Positions 14,744 to 14,836 of a DNA stretch of 14,836 bases are shown here, piece by piece. Position 1 is the stretch's first letter. Every line of letters begins with the position of its first letter. The DNA comes from DAOMOP01 sp035444405 (GTDB lineage Bacteria > Pseudomonadota > Gammaproteobacteria > Burkholderiales > Rhodocyclaceae), in NCBI GenBank assembly GCA_035444405.1, contig DAOMOP010000094.1:1-14836 (forward strand), given 5' to 3'. Below the pieces are notes generated by a model. The model worked only from the letters and a program-made list of their open reading frames with translations, searched no databases and was not told the DNA's origin. The translations under genes were made by a program, and so were the position numbers.

Positions 14744-14836
14744 ATGAGCGATATCGTCACCCCCGACAACCGCCGCGTGCCCAGCGGCCCGACGCGGATG
14801 ACCCCGTCCGAGGCCTTCGTCGAGACGCTGGTCGCC
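14744..14836 (+). CDS. N-terminal fragment of a TPP-dependent enzyme, possibly sulfoacetaldehyde acetyltransferase (partial)
   Basis: ATG 14744 is preceded by AGGAAG (14732-14737) at 6-nt spacing, and the frame runs off the right edge after 31 codons. The segment RMTPSEAFVETLVA (residues 18-31) resembles the start of the pyrimidine-binding domain of the acetolactate-synthase superfamily. From memory it looks most like Xsc-type sulfoacetaldehyde acetyltransferases, which convert sulfoacetaldehyde and phosphate to acetyl phosphate and sulfite in taurine and sulfonate degradation. Too little is present to see the catalytic Glu or the TPP-binding motif. The superfamily is likely; the Xsc call is tentative. 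Confidence 0.5.
   Translation, partial: MSDIVTPDNRRVPSGPTRMTPSEAFVETLVA

Noticed and set aside
1..14836. CRISPR arrays, tRNA or rRNA genes, insertion sequences, attachment sites
   Set aside because: No regularly spaced repeats, cloverleaf candidates, transposase reading frames or terminal inverted repeats were seen on either strand.

Overview
The window is GC-rich, proteobacterial-type DNA that is densely packed with genes. The gene families present (LysR regulator, TAXI-type TRAP transporter, PaaF/PaaH/PcaF-like beta-oxidation enzymes, CobS/CobT, a TPP enzyme resembling Xsc) suggest a soil or aquatic betaproteobacterium of the Burkholderiales/Rhodocyclales kind. This placement is inferred from gene content and was not tested by any search.

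Layout, left to right. Positions 1-4740 (minus strand) hold a tight operon: a PcaF-like thiolase, a glutaryl-CoA-dehydrogenase-like acyl-CoA dehydrogenase, a single-chain NDP-forming acyl-CoA synthetase, and the first 31 codons of an unidentified gene. Divergent from it at 4953-5849 is a LysR regulator. Convergent with the regulator, 5914-11455 (minus) holds a second unit: TAXI solute-binding protein, fused TRAP permease, 3-hydroxyacyl-CoA dehydrogenase and enoyl-CoA hydratase. Positions 11756-14457 (minus) hold a CobS/CobT-like AAA+/VWA pair with a 1-nt stop/start overlap. Divergent from cobS at 14744 is the start of a TPP-dependent enzyme, possibly sulfoacetaldehyde acetyltransferase, cut by the window edge.

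The genes from 25 to 11455 read as one self-contained catabolic module. A small organic acid is taken up by the TRAP system, activated to a CoA thioester, oxidised by the dehydrogenase, hydrated, oxidised again and cleaved by the thiolase. The subfamilies point to a dicarboxylate (adipate, pimelate or glutarate class). The dehydrogenase keeps the carboxylate-binding arginine and catalytic glutamate of glutaryl-CoA dehydrogenase. However, it has Leu where decarboxylating enzymes have the Tyr next to that glutamate, so it may dehydrogenate a dicarboxylyl-CoA without decarboxylating it.

The two catabolic units appear to be co-regulated. A 51-nt stretch (4910-4960) next to and inside the start of lysR recurs at 11530-11580 upstream of the solute-binding protein, with 35/51 identities, no gaps, and a 16/17 core. 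It has the same orientation relative to both minus-strand operons and carries the same predicted -35. This is the most interesting non-coding signal seen. No rRNA, tRNA, CRISPR array, insertion sequence or attachment site was recognised.
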